From positions 1 to 10,601 of the forward strand of contig CACXHC010000178.1 of the NCBI GenBank assembly GCA_902767285.1: 10,601 nt of DNA. Direction: 5' to 3'. Positions 7,386 to 10,601 of the stretch are shown here, piece by piece (positions within the stretch are counted from its first letter, which is position 1; each line of letters opens with the position of its first letter). The translations under genes were made by a program, and so were the position numbers. This DNA is from an uncultured Ruminococcus sp. GTDB lineage: Bacteria > Bacillota > Clostridia > Oscillospirales > Acutalibacteraceae. The notes under the pieces were generated by a model. It was not told the DNA's origin. It did no database searches and worked only from the letters and a program-made list of their open reading frames with translations.

Positions 7386-8903
7386 ATGAATATCAAAAAA
7401 GCTAAAAAACAAATTTCTAACGCTATGACGGCATATTTTGCCAAAGATGAAAAAGGTGAATATCTTATTCCCTCAGAAAGACAAAGACCTGTTTTTCTTA
7501 TGGGGCCTCCGGGAATAGGCAAAACAGCGATAATGGAGCAAATCGCTGCTGAAATGGGTGTTGGTATATTATCATACTCCATGACTCACCACACAAGACA
7601 AAGTGCGTTAGGCTTGCCGTTCATAGAGCATAAAGTTTTCAAGGGTATCGAGTGCGATATTTCGGAATACACCATGAGCGAAATAATTGCGTCCGTTTAT
7701 ATTTTGATGGAAGAAACAGGAATTGAAGAGGGCATTTTGTTTCTTGATGAGATAAACTGCGTATCCGAAACACTCGCCCCGATAATGTTGCAGTTTCTCC
7801 AATACAAAATTTTCGGCAGACATAAAGTTCCTGATGGTTGGATAGTCGTAACCGCCGGCAATCCTCCCGAATATAATAACTCCGTGCGTGAATTTGATAT
7901 AGTAACATGGGATAGACTCAAAAGAATCGATGTCGAACCCGATTTTAACGTATGGAAAGAGTACGCATATTATACAGGAGTTCACCCCTCTGTTATAACG
8001 TATCTTGATATAAAGAAGCCGGATTTCTATTCTATCAAATCCACCGTTGACGGAAAATCTTTTGTTACGGCTCGTGGCTGGGATGACCTCAGCAAGATGA
8101 TTCGAGTTTACGAATTAAAAAACATCGAAGTTGACGAAGATTTAATTCGCCAGTATATTCAAGATAAAAAGATAGCAAAAAGTTTTTCGAATTATTATCA
8201 ACTGTTCAGAAAATATCAAAGTGATTATCAGGTAGAAACGATTCTTGCCGGTAAAGCGTCCGATGAGATAAAGAGAAGAGCCGAAGCCTCAAAATTTGAT
8301 GAAAGACTCTCCCTTCTCGGTCTTATGATAGACGCTCTTGTTAGCGAAGTCAGATATTGCATAAACACAAGACAAGTTGTTTTGAAAATGCAGCGTTTGA
8401 TGAAGGATTACAAAACGAGTCTTGAAAAAACGAATCGTTCGCCGTCCGAAAGCCTTCTCGAATTTGCAACTCAAGAACAAAAAATTCTGCAAGCGGGCAA
8501 AAAGTCCGGTAGTATGTCCAGAGATGATATATATGTTTCTAAAACCTCTATTGAGCAGATAACCAAGTATTCAGAACTAATTATCGGCGAAACCGATAAA
8601 GCCAAAGCGATTGCGGCGGTCAGAAAAGAGTTCAATAAAGACGTTAAGGAACTCAAAAAAATTGTTGAAAAAGCGACTAATTCAATAAATAATATTTTTG
8701 CATTTACAAACGAGTGCTTCGGCACAGGACAAGAAGTCCTCATTCTCACAACCGAGCTTACCGCCAATTACTACACAGCCAAATTTATCGGCGAGTTCGG
8801 CGGTGGCGATTACAATAAGTATAATCAAGAGTTGTTGTTCTACGAAAGAAAAACCCAGCTCATTAAAGAAATTGACGCTCTCAGTCTTGAGGACGATTCC
8901 TGA
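7386..8903 (+). CDS. MoxR-type AAA+ ATPase, partner of the VWA protein
   Basis: A 505-residue AAA+ protein. The N-terminal ATPase domain has Walker A GPPGIGKT (40-47), Walker B ILFLDE (117-122), sensor 1 Asn159 in TAGNPPE, and WDRLKR (175-180) as a likely arginine-finger region. The Walker B and sensor 1 sequences and the VWA neighbour fit the MoxR/AAA_5 group. The remaining residues (about 205-505) are a long mostly helical C-terminal extension with a Lys/Glu-rich segment near 340-435 that I do not recognise; MoxR proteins are often about 300-350 residues, so the extension is notable. ATG 7386 is 1 base after the VWA stop with RBS AAGGGAG (7372-7378) inside the VWA gene. By analogy with characterised MoxR-VWA pairs it probably remodels or activates a client together with the VWA protein; the client is unknown. 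Confidence 0.88.
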   Translation: MNIKKAKKQISNAMTAYFAKDEKGEYLIPSERQRPVFLMGPPGIGKTAIMEQIAAEMGVGILSYSMTHHTRQSALGLPFIEHKVFKGIECDISEYTMSEIIASVYILMEETGIEEGILFLDEINCVSETLAPIMLQFLQYKIFGRHKVPDGWIVVTAGNPPEYNNSVREFDIVTWDRLKRIDVEPDFNVWKEYAYYTGVHPSVITYLDIKKPDFYSIKSTVDGKSFVTARGWDDLSKMIRVYELKNIEVDEDLIRQYIQDKKIAKSFSNYYQLFRKYQSDYQVETILAGKASDEIKRRAEASKFDERLSLLGLMIDALVSEVRYCINTRQVVLKMQRLMKDYKTSLEKTNRSPSESLLEFATQEQKILQAGKKSGSMSRDDIYVSKTSIEQITKYSELIIGETDKAKAIAAVRKEFNKDVKELKKIVEKATNSINNIFAFTNECFGTGQEVLILTTELTANYYTAKFIGEFGGGDYNKYNQELLFYERKTQLIKEIDALSLEDDS

Positions 8904-8910
8904 TTTTTTT

Positions 8911-8961
8911 CTCTTCTTTTTTTCTCTTCTTTTTTTGAAAAAAAAGAAGCAAAAAAACTTT
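8911..8961 (-). repeat. Composite hairpin repeat, type A (reverse), with 13-bp duplication
   Basis: CTCTTC plus seven T occurs twice in tandem (8911-8923, 8924-8936). The second copy forms a stem with 8938-8949 (A run and GAAG), followed by C, an A run and CTTTTT; on the minus strand this is the T run, GCTTC hairpin order of the other type A repeats. It lies between the convergent MoxR and acetyltransferase genes (stops 8903 and 9006) and could separate their transcription, though no T tail follows the stem. Confidence 0.65.
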
Positions 8962-9003
8962 TTGTAAATGTAAAGTAACTCTTTGCTGTGCAGTTAGATC
9001 TCA

Positions 9004-9519
9004 TTAACTCTTTTTCACAATATACTTATTTATTTGCATTGATGTTTTCTTTATCTTTTTTGTTTTGGTTTCTACAAGAACTCCCCCGCATTTTTGTATA
9101 ACTTTGTTTGAACCGATATTTTCCGCAGCGGCGTCAATATGTATTTCTGTGAATCCTCGTTCAAACAAAAAATTTACCATACAAGAACACGCCTCTGTCA
9201 TATATCCGTTATTCCAGTATTTTCTTGAAAGGTCGTATCCGATTACAGGGATTCCGTTAGAGTAACCAACGACATCTATTCCGCCAATAAGTTTCTTTTC
9301 GGATTTTAGCTCTATGGCAAAATTTATTTTTTCGGGATTGTTGTATTCTTTTATCCACATATCAATAACACTTTTGGTTTCGTCTATGCTTTTGTGAGTG
9401 TCCCATGTAAGATATTTTGTAACTTCGGGGTCATTCGCCCACCCGAAAAACATATCTTCCGCATCGTCCTCGGTAAATGGTCTTAGTATTAATCTTTCAG
9501 TTTCCAGAGTGATTTTCAT
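9004..9519 (-). CDS. GNAT-family N-acetyltransferase (RimJ/RimL-like)
   Basis: A 171-residue GNAT protein that would transfer acetyl from acetyl-CoA to an amine; the substrate cannot be read from sequence. It begins with TERLILRPFTEDDAEDM (7-23), typical of the RimJ/RimL/Acetyltransf_3 group. The acetyl-CoA binding region is YWNNGYMTEA (101-110), and the following helix has ENIGSNKVIQKCGG (133-146). The ATG at 9517-9519 lies inside the end of the Nudix gene, a 23-base overlap, with an AAAGGGG-type RBS on the minus strand (complement of about 9530-9536). It is the last gene of the minus-strand operon. Relatives include ribosomal-protein acetyltransferases and drug- or toxin-acetylating enzymes, so the specific role is open. 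Confidence 0.88.
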   Translation of the reverse strand: MKITLETERLILRPFTEDDAEDMFFGWANDPEVTKYLTWDTHKSIDETKSVIDMWIKEYNNPEKINFAIELKSEKKLIGGIDVVGYSNGIPVIGYDLSRKYWNNGYMTEACSCMVNFLFERGFTEIHIDAAAENIGSNKVIQKCGGVLVETKTKKIKKTSMQINKYIVKKS

Positions 9520-10057
9520 ATAACGGATTCCCCTTTTCAGCTATTAGATTTGATTTCTTTATTAATTGAAAAACCATGAGTTCTCGTTTTATCATGTTCA
9601 CGTCGAAACCGTCATCACTGTGATAATTCTGATTTGTTTCGATAGCATCGTCTATATTTGTAAATCGCAGAACGAAATCGGCTTCTTTTTCGTAACTATC
9701 GAGATTCTGCTCAACCTGACAATTCTCGGCTTTGCACAAAAAATAGAAATTTTCCTGTTCAAATATAGTTTCTTCAAAATAATTGCTCTTTTGACGACGC
9801 AACACCCTGCCAAATTCGGTAATACTTTCGGGGATTATAATTAATCCGACTTCCTCTTTAACTTCTCGGATAAGAGCCGTTTTCAAATCTTCATTTTTCT
9901 CTAATCCTCCGCCGGGAAGTTTATAATAATTTTTGCTTTTACTGTACACAAGGGCGATTTTACCTTCATTGATTATTATTCCCCGTGCGGAAGGTCTTTT
10001 GGAAATACGGTAATAGTCCTCGTAATCATGTAAATCTATTACAAACAAGTCTTTCAT
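9497..10057 (-). CDS. Nudix hydrolase
   Basis: A 186-residue Nudix protein, expected to hydrolyse a nucleoside diphosphate linked to another group, using Mg2+. The Nudix box is perfect: G50, five residues, E56, seven residues, then REVKEEVGL (64-72). The preceding KLPGGG (46-51) is typical. Residues 1-25 and the C-terminal about 60 residues are outside the core and not recognised. The ATG at 10055-10057 has GGAG (complement of 10065-10068) at 7 bases. It begins 14 bases after the serine hydrolase stop and its end overlaps the acetyltransferase start by 23 bases, so the three are probably one transcript. The substrate is unknown; candidates include oxidised or modified nucleotides. Confidence 0.9.
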   Translation of the reverse strand: MKDLFVIDLHDYEDYYRISKRPSARGIIINEGKIALVYSKSKNYYKLPGGGLEKNEDLKTALIREVKEEVGLIIIPESITEFGRVLRRQKSNYFEETIFEQENFYFLCKAENCQVEQNLDSYEKEADFVLRFTNIDDAIETNQNYHSDDGFDVNMIKRELMVFQLIKKSNLIAEKGNPLYENHSGN

Positions 10058-10071
10058 TTTTTATCTCCAAG

Positions 10072-10601
10072 TTATGAATAAAATTTTTTGCGTATTTTGT
10101 CCATTTCCGCCCATACGTTATCGCCATAATTGCTGACCAAAACAGATATAATTTTTTTGTCGGAATTGTACTCCGAAATAAAACTAACTCCCGGGTCACA
10201 GCCTTGAAAATATACATAATCATGCCCGTTTGGATTGTCGATTATCCAAACTCCGAATCCGTAAAAATCCGTTCTGTCTCCGCTGTGTTTGCTGAACATT
10301 TCGGAAACCATATTTATTGATAGCAATTCGCCATTTAATAATGCTTTCCAAAATTTGATTATATCGCCAACGGTTATGAACGCACCGCCTGCACCTGTTC
10401 CCTTTGCGTCTACCGAGAATATATTTGTGCGGTAGTCATTCGTTTCGGAACAGTAAATATAATTATTGGCACACTTTGCCGGAAGTTTATCAAGTTCATA
10501 ATAACCAGTTGAAGTCATACCGCAAATATCAAAAACGTTCTTTTTCAGATATTTATCGAAATCCATACCGGTTATTTTTTCGATTATCATAGCGAGAACA
10601 A
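10072..10601 (-). CDS. Serine hydrolase of the beta-lactamase/penicillin-binding fold, C-terminal part
   Basis: The frame stays open to the window edge: three codons (Val, Leu, Ala) precede the first visible Met at 10590, and that Met lies inside a conserved block (MIIEKITGMDFDKYLKK), so the real start is beyond 10601. The 175 visible residues are the C-terminal half of a class C beta-lactamase/esterase-like (peptidase S12-type) protein, with the block FDICGMTSTGYY, the loop GTGAGGAFITVGDIIKFWKA, and FQGCDPGVSF in the position of the usual HxG-type third motif. The SxxK nucleophile and YxN motif would be off the window or near its edge, so catalytic competence cannot be judged. It is followed by the Nudix gene after 14 bases, in the same orientation. 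Beta-lactamase activity should not be assumed; peptide or ester hydrolysis is equally likely. Confidence 0.82.
   Translation of the reverse strand, partial: VLAMIIEKITGMDFDKYLKKNVFDICGMTSTGYYELDKLPAKCANNYIYCSETNDYRTNIFSVDAKGTGAGGAFITVGDIIKFWKALLNGELLSINMVSEMFSKHSGDRTDFYGFGVWIIDNPNGHDYVYFQGCDPGVSFISEYNSDKKIISVLVSNYGDNVWAEMDKIRKKFYS

Noticed and set aside
8698..8967. 89-residue plus-strand frame running past the MoxR stop
   Set aside because: It overlaps the MoxR C-terminus in another frame and ends in the poly-T repeat, giving a Phe/Leu/Lys-run tail without homology.

Overview
The window looks like chromosomal DNA of a low-to-moderate G+C Firmicute, most likely a clostridial (Oscillospiraceae/Ruminococcaceae-like) anaerobe. 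The support is a perfect CIRCE operator in front of groES-groEL, strong AGGAGG-type ribosome binding sites, clostridial-type protein sequences, and intergenic regions filled with related hairpin repeats. The taxon is an inference; no rRNA or other species marker is present. No tRNA, rRNA, CRISPR array, transposase or phage gene was seen.

Layout. (1) 1-60: short tandem array of GC-rich hairpin units cut by the window edge. (2) 64-2099, minus strand: groES-groEL chaperonin operon with a sigma-A-type promoter and a CIRCE/HrcA operator. (3) 2148-3913, plus strand, divergent from groES: a MutS-family ATPase without a mismatch-recognition domain and with Asn in place of the Walker B Asp. (4) 4082-5572, plus: a two-domain PPK2-type polyphosphate:AMP phosphotransferase whose N-terminal half has lost catalytic residues. 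(5) 5573-5935: a 363-base gene-free stretch with four hairpins or repeats and a good extended -10 promoter. (6) 5936-8903, plus: a two-gene unit made of a VWA-domain protein (with a metallopeptidase-like His cluster and an Asn/Gln-rich linker) and a MoxR-type AAA+ ATPase, 1 base apart. (7) 9004-10601, minus, convergent: a tightly packed accessory operon of a partial beta-lactamase-fold serine hydrolase, a Nudix hydrolase and a GNAT acetyltransferase.

How the genes work together. GroES and GroEL form one heat-shock-regulated folding machine. The MutS-like ATPase and the polyphosphate kinase appear to be independent single genes separated by hairpin repeats. The VWA and MoxR proteins almost certainly work as a pair: by analogy with known MoxR/VWA systems the ATPase would remodel or load a client or metal centre through the VWA partner. 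This pair is the best candidate for a poorly described system here, although MoxR-VWA pairing itself is known. The three minus-strand genes at the right end are probably co-transcribed and look like small-molecule-modifying accessory enzymes.

The most striking non-coding signal is a family of composite hairpin repeats in almost every intergenic gap. A shared leader (ATTAAAG followed by a T run) is joined to one of two hairpin types, and a third GC-rich hairpin lies directly behind the stop codons of groEL and the polyphosphate kinase gene.
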